Source: Nocardia elegans NBRC 108235
GTDB taxonomy: Bacteria > Actinomycetota > Actinomycetes > Mycobacteriales > Mycobacteriaceae
Assembly: GCF_001612845.1 (NCBI RefSeq)
Contig: NZ_BDBF01000006.1
Span: 186,001 to 250,000, forward strand
Reading direction: 5' to 3'
Length of the DNA: 64,000 nucleotides
Each line of letters starts with the position of its first letter. Within the stretch, counting starts at the first letter, position 1. The notes beneath the pieces were generated by a model that saw only the letters and a program-made list of their open reading frames with translations, was not told the origin of the DNA and made no database searches. Positions 1 through 8,228 of the stretch are shown piece after piece. Both the position numbers and the translations under genes were made by a program.

Positions 1-730
1 GACCGATCGGGTTGCCAATGATCGTGTACGACATACCCGTGGCGAGGGCGTTCGAGCGGCCGGTGTCGCGGGACTCCCAGATCGCCCGGATGCTGCCCTG
101 CACCGCGGCCGGTGGTTTGGCGGCGATTCGCTCGGCGAGGGCCTGCGCACGATCCCACAACTGCGCCCGCGGCAGCACCTCGCTGACGAAACCGATCTGA
201 TGCGCGCGTTCGGCCGACATGCGCTCGTCGAGTCCGAGCAGCACCATCCGCAGCACCTCACCGATCGGGATGCGGTGAGCGAGACCGATCGGCTCGAGGG
301 CCGCGACCATACCGTAGGAGACATGCGGGTCGAAGAACTGAGCGTCGTCGCTGGCGATGATGATGTCGGCCTCGTTGAGCCAGTAGAGGGCACCACCGGC
401 GACCATGCCGTGCACCGCACAGATCAGCGGCTTCCAGCACCCGTTCTGCTTGGGCGAGAGATCGACGCCCGGGTCCTGCCGGCTGAACGGATTGTCGGCG
501 AGGAAGGTCCCTTCCTTCACGTCCACCCCGGTACAGAAGGCGCGATCACCGCTGGCCCGCAGCACGATCGCGTGCACATCGTCCTCGTCGTCGGCGAACC
601 GCCACAGCGCCTTGAACTCCGCGCGCATCGCGTCGTTGAAGGAGTTCAACCGATCCGGCCGGTTGAGCGTGATGGTCAAGACGTGGTCCTTGCGCTCCGC
701 TATGACCGTGGTCAATCCGTTCAGATCCAC
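1..730 (-). CDS. Enoyl-CoA hydratase/isomerase family protein (3' end outside window)
   Basis: Crotonase-fold protein, presumably acting on an enoyl-CoA in beta-oxidation. The GTG start at 730 follows a strong AGGAGG (positions 735-740). The N-terminus reads VDLNGLTTVIAERKDHVLTI and then the family LNRPDRLNSF motif, and DRAFCTGVDVKEG is the CoA/oxyanion segment. The two catalytic Glu positions of rat crotonase look replaced: GGALYWLNEAD stands where GGGxELA is usual, and DPHVSYGM where a PE motif is usual. It may therefore be an isomerase, hydrolase or other crotonase rather than a plain hydratase. The C-terminus runs off the window. It is divergent from the flavin reductase at 839. Confidence 0.88.
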   Translation of the reverse strand, partial: MDLNGLTTVIAERKDHVLTITLNRPDRLNSFNDAMRAEFKALWRFADDEDDVHAIVLRASGDRAFCTGVDVKEGTFLADNPFSRQDPGVDLSPKQNGCWKPLICAVHGMVAGGALYWLNEADIIIASDDAQFFDPHVSYGMVAALEPIGLAHRIPIGEVLRMVLLGLDERMSAERAHQIGFVSEVLPRAQLWDRAQALAERIAAKPPAAVQGSIRAIWESRDTGRSNALATGMSYTIIGNPIG

Positions 731-767
731 CGTTCCTCCTGCCGTCGCCTATGATCTCGACAAAGCT

Positions 768-779
768 TACTAAGTTATC
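768..779. promoter_or_regulatory. AT-rich operator-like motif between divergent genes
   Basis: The sequence TACTAAGTTATC lies in the 108-bp gap between the divergent enoyl-CoA hydratase and flavin reductase genes. Its core CTAAGTTAT (770-778) is shared, with small changes, by many other promoters of this island (9740, 22846, 28828, 30633 and others). I infer a common regulator. No protein is assigned to it. Confidence 0.4.
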
Positions 780-838
780 CTTCAAATGTCAGTAGTCGGG
801 CCGTGCGCCGACAAGAACGAGGCCGGGAGACCCGATCC

Positions 839-1924
839 ATGACGCAAAGCTTGCTCTTCTCATCGCTGCCCCTGCGCGGGGTCACGGTCAAGAACCGGCT
901 GTGGGTCGCGCCCATGGCTCAATACTCCGCCACCGACAACGGCGTCCCGACCGACTGGCACCTGGCCCACCTCGGTGGCATGGCCCGCGGCGGCGCCGGT
1001 TTGGTGATGTCGGAAGCCACCGCGGTGGTGCCCGAGGGCCGCATCTGCATCCCCGACGCCGGTATCTGGAGCGACGAACACGCCGAAGCCTGGTCCCGGA
1101 TCACTCGATTCATCGTCGGCCAAGGGTCTGTTCCGGGGATGCAACTCGCGCACGCCGGCCGCAAGGGCAGCACCCAGATTCCCACACAGGGACGCGGCGC
1201 GATCACCGAAGCCGAGGGCGGCTGGCGCACCGTGGCTCCATCCGCGATCGCCTATACGGGATTGCCGCAACCGCATGCGCTGACCATCGAGGAAATCGCG
1301 GAGATCGTCGCCGCCTACGCCGCCGCCGCGCGACGCGCCGTCGAGGCGGGTTTCCAGGTTCTGGAAATCCATGCCGCACACGGCTATCTGCTCAACGAAT
1401 TCCTCTCGCCGCTCGGCAACGACCGCACCGACCGCTACGGCGGCGACTTCACCGGCCGCACCCTCATCCTGCACCAGGTCGTGGGGGCCATCCGCGCGGT
1501 GATCCCCGAAACGATGCCGCTGTTCGTGCGCCTGTCGGCCACCGACTGGGCCGAGGGCGGTTGGACGGTCGAGGACACCGTGCGGCTGTGCGCCGACCTC
1601 GAGGGCACCGGCGTAGACATGATCGACGTCTCCAGCGGCGGCATGGTCGCCCATCAGAAAATCACGGTCGGCCCCGGCTACCAGGTCCCGTTCGCCCGCG
1701 CCGCGCGCGCGGCCTCATCCATCCCGGTGATCGCGGTCGGATTGATCACCGAGGCCGTCCAGGCCGAACAGCTCCTGGTCGACGGCGCGGCCGACGCGCT
1801 CATGTTCGGCCGCCAACTGCTACGTGAACCGCACTGGCCCTTCCGCGCGGCAGTCGAACTCAAATCCGAACTGCGCTGGCCCGGCCCATACCGTTCGGCC
1901 CGATACCAGGGCAGCATCCCCTGA
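839..1924 (+). CDS. NADH:flavin oxidoreductase, Old Yellow Enzyme family (YqjM-like)
   Basis: FMN-dependent TIM-barrel ene-reductase of 361 residues, expected to reduce the C=C bond of an unsaturated carbonyl or enoyl substrate with NAD(P)H. YqjM-class features are APMAQYS near residue 20, QLAHAGRKGS near 100, the substrate-binding pair in LEIHAAHGYLL, and the NDRTDRYGG signature. YqjM has a redox-tuning Cys in the first motif (PMCMY), where this protein has Ala (PMAQY). The ATG at 839 is chosen over the in-frame GTG at 803 because GGGAG sits about 9 bases upstream and the family starts here. It is monocistronic and divergent from the crotonase gene. Confidence 0.92.
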   Translation: MTQSLLFSSLPLRGVTVKNRLWVAPMAQYSATDNGVPTDWHLAHLGGMARGGAGLVMSEATAVVPEGRICIPDAGIWSDEHAEAWSRITRFIVGQGSVPGMQLAHAGRKGSTQIPTQGRGAITEAEGGWRTVAPSAIAYTGLPQPHALTIEEIAEIVAAYAAAARRAVEAGFQVLEIHAAHGYLLNEFLSPLGNDRTDRYGGDFTGRTLILHQVVGAIRAVIPETMPLFVRLSATDWAEGGWTVEDTVRLCADLEGTGVDMIDVSSGGMVAHQKITVGPGYQVPFARAARAASSIPVIAVGLITEAVQAEQLLVDGAADALMFGRQLLREPHWPFRAAVELKSELRWPGPYRSARYQGSIP

Positions 1925-2150
1925 CCCGCGCTCGGACGATCCGCTCCGGTCAGTGCGGTACGTCGGCGCACCCCTCGGCCGCCCGCCGCCACTTTGCTGC
2001 CCACTCCGCGCGACGGTGCTCGGCAGGCAAGGCGTCGACAGCGGCCCGAATCTCCTCCTGCGCTACGACAACGGCTGCGCCGGGCCGACGCGCTCGTCAC
2101 CACGACGGCGCGAGCGCGCGCAACCCGGCGACGACAGGGCCAGTGTCGTG

Positions 2151-2632
2151 TCAGTCTTGCCGGATCCGCAACTCGCACAATGCCTCTCGGGCTGACCCCG
2201 GTATCGGAACGGGCCCGTCGTCACCGACCGCGACGACCACGGTGTCGCACACGCTGATACATACTCCGTCACGAAACAGTGCCGAGGAAGCTACGAACGA
2301 GGTCCGGCCGATCCGGCCCACGCGCCGGTCTCGATGGTGGCGGGCCAGTGCGCTTCGGCGCGAAAATGGACGACATTCTGGGAGGCGACCAACCGCAACT
2401 GCCGTGCTCGCGGGTCGTACACGCCGGGGAATACCTTCGCATTCAAGACGGCATGGGCATCTTCGTGCAGCAACTCCAATGCCAAGTTGTTCAGGTGCGC
2501 ATTGGCATCCATGTCGGCATACCGGCCCTGCGATGTCCGGACAAGTGGGTACAGCCCGAGGTGGGACCTGGCCAGATGCGGGCGACCGGTCGTCTCCACC
2601 AGTGCATCAACGACTTCGATACCCACGCTCAT
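2151..2632 (-). pseudogene. Hot-dog acyl-CoA thioesterase, frameshifted
   Basis: Two adjoining frames join into one 4-hydroxybenzoyl-CoA-type thioesterase of about 160 residues. The first frame (ATG 2632, GAAGAGGG ribosome site) gives MSVGIEVVDALVETTGRPHL and then the catalytic-Asp motif RYADMDANAHLNN, and runs to HWPATIETG. The reading must then change frame near position 2322, where two bases remain between the Gly codon and the next GTG. After that the other frame gives VGRIGRTSF and continues to DTVVVAVGDDGPVPIPG and LRIRQD before TGA at 2151. This is a one-base deletion, a two-base insertion or a sequencing error. Without it the gene looks intact, so decay would be recent. Its promoter carries a perfect palindrome. 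Confidence 0.75.
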
Positions 2633-2949
2633 GGCCGTACCCTCTTCCCGCCGCAACTGCCATACCGTATATCACTTAGTGATACTACTCGCCGATTGCG
2701 CGCCGGTGTGAACCGCGCGCCGAGGTGGCGCGGTATAGCTCGACAGCAGGGGCGGGAATTGATTCCGAACCCGAATCTTCGATCCGCCCCGGACAGATAG
2801 TTCACCAAGTATTATATCTACGACTAGCGCCTTCCATTTCCCGCCGCCTGAGCACGCACAACGCGCAATCGACACCGCCGGAGAGTGCGTGGCGGCCGAC
2901 TGAACGGTGTCATAGTTCACTATCAAGCATGGCAAGGAGACAAGCCGAC
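2633..2949. other. Divergent intergenic region, 317 bp, no gene seen
   Basis: This region separates the thioesterase remnant from the alpha/beta hydrolase. I see no convincing coding frame. It holds the 2671-2683 palindrome on the left and, close to the hydrolase start, the inverted repeat ATAGT-TC-ACTAT at 2912-2923, which could be the hydrolase operator. A further AT-rich stretch near 2800-2820 (CACCAAGTATTATATCTAC) may be a promoter. Confidence 0.5.
2671..2683. promoter_or_regulatory. Perfect 13-bp palindrome ATCACTTAGTGAT
   Basis: ATCAC-TTA-GTGAT is a perfect inverted repeat 39 bp upstream of the frameshifted thioesterase start. This is a typical place and form for a TetR- or GntR-type operator. 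It is the most symmetrical copy of the CTTAGTGAT/CTAAGTTAT motif found in other promoters here. Confidence 0.55.
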
Positions 2950-3951
2950 ATGTCCCAGACCACCCACCTCACCGCCCCCACCGTGATCACGTTCGACGTC
3001 ACAGAGGCCATCGGATCGGGGGGCTCGCTCACCCAGACCGCCCGCCTCTTCCTCCCCGAACACCCCGAGCGCACACCCGCGGTGCTGGTCTGTCTCGCCG
3101 GTGGCACCTACGACTGGCACTATTGGCACCTCGACGTACCCGCCCGGCGTGGATACAGTTTCGCAGAGCACCTCGCCGGCCGTGGGTTCGCCGTCGTGGC
3201 CGTAGATCACCTGGGCGTCGGGGAAAGCAGTGACCCGACCGGCGCCGGGCCGGTCGGACTGTCTCTTCTCGCCCGCGGGGATGCCACTGTCGCACATCAG
3301 ATCAAGCAGCGGGTGGCCGCCGGCACACTCAGCGCGGACCTGCCCGCACTCGATATCCCACTGATCGGCGTCGGCCACTCCATGGGGGCCTGCCTCACCA
3401 CGATCGTGCAGGCAGAGCAGCGGCCCTACGCCGCGGTCGCCCTGCTCGGCTATGGCGTCGATATCGCCAACGTCTACGACGAATCCAACGACGCCGACGA
3501 CCTCGAAGACCGCGTCGCCGACAGCGAACGCGTCTTCCGCGAACTCAACGGCGTTGCGGCCGAAGCCAACTCGTGTGTCGTCCCGAGAGCGCATCTGCGC
3601 GCGATCTTCCACGCCCCCGATGTCCCCGAGGACATCGTCGCCGCCGACGACGCCGTCGAGTCGGTGGTCCCGGTCCGCGCCGCATCCGAAGTCACCACCC
3701 CCGGCTACGTCGCCACGTTCGCCAAGACGATCGATGTGCCGGTGTTCATCGGGCTCGGGGCCGTGCTCGACGTATCACCGAACCCGCATGCCGAGCCGGG
3801 CAACTACCGCCACTCCCCCGATGTGACTCTGCATCTCGTCGAGGGATCCGCACACTGTCACAACTTCGCGGGCAAGCGCGCTACCCTGTGGGACCGAATC
3901 GCCGCATGGATCCCCACGGTCACCGGCCCGCCCGCGCAGACCGCGAACTGA
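2950..3951 (+). CDS. Alpha/beta-hydrolase fold protein
   Basis: Serine hydrolase of 333 residues, with no signal peptide. The nucleophile elbow GHSMG puts the Ser at residue 144. AHCHNFAG (His302 or His304) supplies the catalytic His near the C-terminus, and an oxyanion-type CLAGGTYDW lies near residue 50. The long lid region (about residues 160-240) is acidic. ATG 2950 is preferred over ATG 2929 because AAGGAGA precedes it at good spacing. The substrate is not evident. In this setting an ester, lactone or CoA-ester hydrolase would fit, which is an inference from context only. It is monocistronic and convergent with the CoA ligase at 4045-5577. Confidence 0.82.
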   Translation: MSQTTHLTAPTVITFDVTEAIGSGGSLTQTARLFLPEHPERTPAVLVCLAGGTYDWHYWHLDVPARRGYSFAEHLAGRGFAVVAVDHLGVGESSDPTGAGPVGLSLLARGDATVAHQIKQRVAAGTLSADLPALDIPLIGVGHSMGACLTTIVQAEQRPYAAVALLGYGVDIANVYDESNDADDLEDRVADSERVFRELNGVAAEANSCVVPRAHLRAIFHAPDVPEDIVAADDAVESVVPVRAASEVTTPGYVATFAKTIDVPVFIGLGAVLDVSPNPHAEPGNYRHSPDVTLHLVEGSAHCHNFAGKRATLWDRIAAWIPTVTGPPAQTAN

Positions 3952-4044
3952 GGTACAGATGGCGCGATGGGTGGTCGTCACCGACCTTCGCGCGCAGGGG
4001 TGAAAGCCGGTCGTCGCGCATCGCGGGGCCCGAGGGCGCTGAGG

Positions 4045-5577
4045 TCAGCGTCGTCGGGCCGGTGGGCTCCAGGCCCGGGCCAGGTCGACGGTGTCCAGTA
4101 GACCGGTTTTGAGAATCTTGTTCGTGGGCGTGCGCGGCAGCGCGCCGGTCAGAGTCAGGTATTTCGGCAAAGCGTGTTTGGGGAGGCGGATCGTCATCCA
4201 CTCGTAGAGTGCCGGTTCGTCGAGGGCGCTGCCTTCTGCCACCTCCACCACAATCAGGACCTCTTGTCCCACAATGGGATCCGGTACGCCGATGACCGCG
4301 CTCGCGACGAGTTGCGGATGCTCGTCTATGACGGCTTCGACCGCGGTGGTCGAGATGTTCTCACCCAGTCGGCGGATGGTGTCACCGGCCCGGTGGCAGA
4401 ATTCGAAGTTGCCGTCGACGTGTCGAATCACGATGTCGCCCGTGCGGTACCAACCACCGGCCAGTACCCGCTCGGTCACCTCCGGCTGGTTGAGGTAGCC
4501 AACCATGATCATGAGCCGGTCACTCGGCTGGATCCACAGCTCTCCCGCGACGCCGTCGGCCGCCGGTCGGCCGTTCTCGTCCACGACTTGCGCTCGATAG
4601 CCATCGCGTACGCGACCGCACCACATGTGGTCGAGATCGGGTGGATCACTCAGCACCAGCGGGAAGCCGACCTCCGTGGATCCGTAGAGGTCGTAGCATT
4701 TCACGTCGAATCGCTGGGAGAATTCGGCGGCGAGAGCGACATTGTGGCCGGCGAACACGGCCTCGAGCGGATTGTCGGGATCATCCGCGCACGGTGGCAG
4801 CGCCAGCAACAGTGGCGCCAGCAGAGTCGCTGTGGTGCAACCGAACTCGCGGACATCGTCCATGGTGGCCTTCGCCGAGAATCGTTCCCGGAAGACGACT
4901 TGGCCGCCGGTGGCGCACATTGCCACCAGCGGGCTGCGTCCGGTGACGTGGAACATCGGATGGCAGTTGTAGGTCACATCGTTGGGGCCCAGGGGAATTC
5001 GGTCGGCCATCGTGGCGAACTGTGCCCAGTCGAGTATCACGCCCTTGGCGGGTCCGGTGCTACCGGAGGTGTAGATCACGCACGCGATATCGGCCGGTGC
5101 CGGCAACGCATCGAATTCGATAGTGGCCGCGGGTAAGTGTTGCCATCCGCCACGCTCGACTGTGTGAATAGGTAAGGCCGGTCGGGTATTTCGGATGTGG
5201 TCGACGAATTCCGGTCGGGCCAGGCACAGTATCGGGGCGGCGTCGTCGAGAACGTGCTCGAGGAAGGCACCCTTCAGTTCGGGGTTGACCGGAACCTCCA
5301 CCGCGCCGAGGCAACCGAGCGCGATCCAGATCATCGCCGCATCGATCGACGGCGGCAGCACCGTCGCCACCCGGCAGCCCCGGGCTACACCGAGGCCGCG
5401 GAGGTACTCCGCCCAGCCGCGCGCGCCCTCCCACGTCGCACCGTAGGTGGCGTGGGAGCCGGTGACCTCCTGGAGAAACGGCCGGTCCGGCTCCGATCCA
5501 GCGCGAGAACGTAATTGAACCGGCAACATCGACGCCGGATCGGTCACCGCGGAAACGAACGTCGATACAGCAGACAC
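4045..5577 (-). CDS. Acyl-CoA synthetase (AMP-forming, CaiC/FadD-like)
   Basis: ANL-superfamily ligase of 510 residues that would activate a carboxylic acid to its CoA thioester through an acyl-adenylate. The P-loop motif YTSGSTGPAKGV, the A5 motif DLYGSTEVG, the hinge motif YRTGDIV and the C-terminal catalytic Lys in PTNKILKTG are all visible. GTG 5577 is chosen because AGAAAGAGG lies just upstream. The open frame extends further, but the upstream part is Arg/Ser-rich and overlaps the preceding gene. It is third in a minus-strand group after the aldehyde dehydrogenase and double CoA-transferase. A strong hairpin in the 112-bp gap before it may lower its expression. Confidence 0.9.
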   Translation of the reverse strand: MSAVSTFVSAVTDPASMLPVQLRSRAGSEPDRPFLQEVTGSHATYGATWEGARGWAEYLRGLGVARGCRVATVLPPSIDAAMIWIALGCLGAVEVPVNPELKGAFLEHVLDDAAPILCLARPEFVDHIRNTRPALPIHTVERGGWQHLPAATIEFDALPAPADIACVIYTSGSTGPAKGVILDWAQFATMADRIPLGPNDVTYNCHPMFHVTGRSPLVAMCATGGQVVFRERFSAKATMDDVREFGCTTATLLAPLLLALPPCADDPDNPLEAVFAGHNVALAAEFSQRFDVKCYDLYGSTEVGFPLVLSDPPDLDHMWCGRVRDGYRAQVVDENGRPAADGVAGELWIQPSDRLMIMVGYLNQPEVTERVLAGGWYRTGDIVIRHVDGNFEFCHRAGDTIRRLGENISTTAVEAVIDEHPQLVASAVIGVPDPIVGQEVLIVVEVAEGSALDEPALYEWMTIRLPKHALPKYLTLTGALPRTPTNKILKTGLLDTVDLARAWSPPARRR

Positions 5578-5648
5578 CGGGGCCTCTTTCTTCTCACGCT
5601 TCGGACGCCGACCGGCAGTGCCCTGGCGAGCGGGCCGGCGCCGCATCG

Positions 5649-5679
5649 GGCCGCGGGCGCCCGCCCGGCGCCCGCGGCC
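5649..5679. terminator. Strong intercistronic hairpin (13-bp stem)
   Basis: A perfect inverted repeat with arms 5649-5661 and 5667-5679 (GGCCGCGGGCGCC) and a 5-base loop lies just downstream of the double CoA-transferase stop and upstream of the ligase start. No U-tract follows, so it may be an attenuator, an mRNA-stabilising structure or an intrinsic terminator of the GC-rich actinobacterial kind. Confidence 0.55.
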
Positions 5680-5689
5680 TGTCGGCAAT

Positions 5690-8158
5690 TCAGTTGTCGC
5701 AGGCGATGATTCCGAGCTCGAGTAGCTCATCGATGCGCTGCTCACCCACCCCGATCTCGCGAAGCACCGGTCGGGTGTGCTGGCCGATGGTGCAGCCCGC
5801 ATCGGCCTTGGTGCGCGAGCGCGAGAAGCGGGTGAGCGGGGCCAGGCGGCGGTGTTCGTCGAAGATCGGGCTCACCGCCTCCACGCTGTAGCCGGCCTCG
5901 AAGAACGGATCGGACTGCAGCGCCGATTCGGAGTTGCGTTCGAGGATAGCCACGCAACCCACGTCGAGCGCGGTGAGCTCGTCCTCCCACTGTTGGTTGC
6001 CCTTGCCCGCGAACACGCCGGCGAGGACGTCGGCGAGCGCCGCATCGTTGGTGTGGCGATCCTGCGCGGTAGCGAACCTCGAATCCGACGCCAGATCCGC
6101 GTACGGCGACAGCGCCTTCACCAGCGCCTCCCATTCGCTCGGCAGCGGCGCGGCCAGGAAGACCCAGCCGTCTGCGGTCCGATACATCCGGTAGAGCGCG
6201 CCGAGCCCGTAGAACTGCGCATCCGGGATCGCGATCTGCGGGCGGCCTTCGTAGCTGGAGTTGTAGGAGATCAGCGCCTGATGCACGGTCCCGAGCATGG
6301 TGGTGACCATCGTCGAGAGTTCGACGCCGTTGCGCTTCGCGTAGAGACCCACCAGCATCGCCGAGGCGACCCCCAGCGCGGCGATACCGTCGGATTGGAC
6401 AGCCGGCACCGCACCGGCCGCGTGCAGGGTGCGCGCACCCGCGCGCAACGCGTCCGCATCACGCGGCGGGTTGGCGGCGTCCCGCCCGTCCACGACCGAC
6501 AGTCCGGTCGCCGCGCCGATCGAGGGCGCGTACGCGGGCCTGGCCGCGTACGGGCCATCGACCCCGTAACCGGGGGTGTTCAGATAGACGAGGTCGGGAT
6601 TGATCGACTTCAGCGTCGCCTCGTCGATCCGTGCCCGCTCCGCAGCGGCGCCCCGGAAGCATTGCAGCACAATGTCGCTGCGCTTGACCAACTTGTAGAC
6701 GAGTTCGAGTCCGGCCGGCGTGGTGAGGTCGATCGCCACACTTTCCTTGCCCTGCAACACCTTCGCGCCCCCGGCCTCGGGGAAGGCGACCAGGTTGCGA
6801 ATGTTGTCGCCTGCGATCGGCTCGATCTTGATCACCCTGGCGCCGAGATCGCCGAGCACAGTTGCCCCGAAGGGACCGGCGAACATGGTGCCGAATTCGA
6901 GAACCGTCACCCCGCGCAGCGGCAACTCCGCCGACGCCGGCGTACCGGCCGCCGGTGCGGGCGTCGCCGCGGCGATCGCGGCCCGGACCTCGTCGTCGTG
7001 CTGGCCCGGCAGCGGCGCGGGACGCACCGGCGTCAGCGGCTTCCCGTCGGCGTGGATGAGGGTGGACGGTTGGCGCACCGGACCGATCCCGGGGTTGTCG
7101 ACCGTGACGACTCGGCCCTCCGCGACGACCTGCGGGTGATCCAATGCCTCGTCGGGGGTGCGGAATGCCTCTGCGCTGATGTCGTGGTTGGTCTCGAAGA
7201 CCTGCTGCCATTCCTCGAAGGTGCGGGCGCCCACCCGGTCGAGCATCATCTGCCAGAATTCGGTGCGGAGCTCGGGGGTCGGCAGCATCGGGAAACCGGT
7301 CCACTTGGGGTCGGCCAGCTCCTTCACCAGATCGAGTTCGGTGAGCCAGGCCTGCATCAACCGGGGCGCGGTCTGTGCGAACTGCAGCCAGCGACCATCC
7401 TCGGTCGCCGCTATCAGCAGGGCGTAGATCAGGTAGGCCTGCGGGCGTCCCTCGTCGTCGTAGGCCACATCCATCGGGCTGAAGGCGTCGGGGTAGCGCT
7501 CGAGCACCATTTCGTAGAACCAGTTGTAGGGATCCATCGCGCCCATCCCGGTGACCAGGTTGGATTCGACGGCCTGCCCGCGGCCACTGGACATGCGCTC
7601 GATCAGCGCGGCGAGGATGCCGTGCACAGCTGCCTGCGACGCTCCGAACGACGCGTAGGGCGCGGTGACGAACGCCGGTCCGGGCCGAATCGTCAGCTGC
7701 CGTTTCTCGAACATGACCCCAGTTTTGGCCATCACGAGGCCTTCCCAGCCCTTGTAGTTCTTCCACGGGCCGGTACTGCCCCAGCCGGTGATCGACGCCC
7801 AGACCAGCCGCGGATACTTGTCGTCCACGGACTCCGGGGTGAGTCCGATCCGCGCCGCCGAGGTCGGCCGCATCGTCGTGATCAGCACATCCGCGGTACC
7901 CAGCAACGCGCGCAGCGCCGCGAGATCGTCCTCGGCGTGCAGGTCCAGGGTGATGCTCCGCTTGCCGCGCAGCAGGCCGGGCCAGCCCGCGAGGTGGCGC
8001 AGGTCGCTGCCGCCGGGCGGCTCGACCATGATGACGTCCGCACCGCAGTCGGCCAGAAACTGGCTCGCCTGCGCGCCGGGCAGGGTGGTCGAGAGGTCGA
8101 CGACCACCACCCCCGCGAGGGGACCCGAGCTGGTTGCCTGGTCCGGTTCTGTCGTCAC
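5690..8158 (-). CDS. Double-domain CaiB/BaiF family CoA-transferase
   Basis: A class III CoA-transferase fold present twice in one 822-residue chain (about 1-395 and 410-822). Each half begins with the family signature (LAGVVVVDLSTTLPGAQAS; LRGVTVLEFGTMFAGPFGAT). The family transfers CoA between acyl-CoA and a free acid through a catalytic Asp. By eye, the C-terminal half keeps an Asp at residue 590 (QSDGIAAL), while the N-terminal half has Ser/Gly at the matching place (PYASFGAS). So probably only one half is catalytic. GTG 8158 follows AAGGATT. It lies 70 bp after the aldehyde dehydrogenase and has a close paralogue at 17724. Confidence 0.88.
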   Translation of the reverse strand: MTTEPDQATSSGPLAGVVVVDLSTTLPGAQASQFLADCGADVIMVEPPGGSDLRHLAGWPGLLRGKRSITLDLHAEDDLAALRALLGTADVLITTMRPTSAARIGLTPESVDDKYPRLVWASITGWGSTGPWKNYKGWEGLVMAKTGVMFEKRQLTIRPGPAFVTAPYASFGASQAAVHGILAALIERMSSGRGQAVESNLVTGMGAMDPYNWFYEMVLERYPDAFSPMDVAYDDEGRPQAYLIYALLIAATEDGRWLQFAQTAPRLMQAWLTELDLVKELADPKWTGFPMLPTPELRTEFWQMMLDRVGARTFEEWQQVFETNHDISAEAFRTPDEALDHPQVVAEGRVVTVDNPGIGPVRQPSTLIHADGKPLTPVRPAPLPGQHDDEVRAAIAAATPAPAAGTPASAELPLRGVTVLEFGTMFAGPFGATVLGDLGARVIKIEPIAGDNIRNLVAFPEAGGAKVLQGKESVAIDLTTPAGLELVYKLVKRSDIVLQCFRGAAAERARIDEATLKSINPDLVYLNTPGYGVDGPYAARPAYAPSIGAATGLSVVDGRDAANPPRDADALRAGARTLHAAGAVPAVQSDGIAALGVASAMLVGLYAKRNGVELSTMVTTMLGTVHQALISYNSSYEGRPQIAIPDAQFYGLGALYRMYRTADGWVFLAAPLPSEWEALVKALSPYADLASDSRFATAQDRHTNDAALADVLAGVFAGKGNQQWEDELTALDVGCVAILERNSESALQSDPFFEAGYSVEAVSPIFDEHRRLAPLTRFSRSRTKADAGCTIGQHTRPVLREIGVGEQRIDELLELGIIACDN

Positions 8159-8228
8159 GGTGAATCCTTTCGTCACAAATCTGGTCGGCACCGCGGTGCC
8201 ACGCCCTGCCCGTGGGCACGGCGAAAGA

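Noticed and set aside
1950..2095. Protein-like minus-strand stretch ending AALPAE-like and WAAKWRRAAE before a TGA
   Set aside because: It has no start codon with a ribosome site, is under 50 codons, and a stop lies immediately upstream. It could be a fragment of a lost gene, but the evidence is too weak to annotate.
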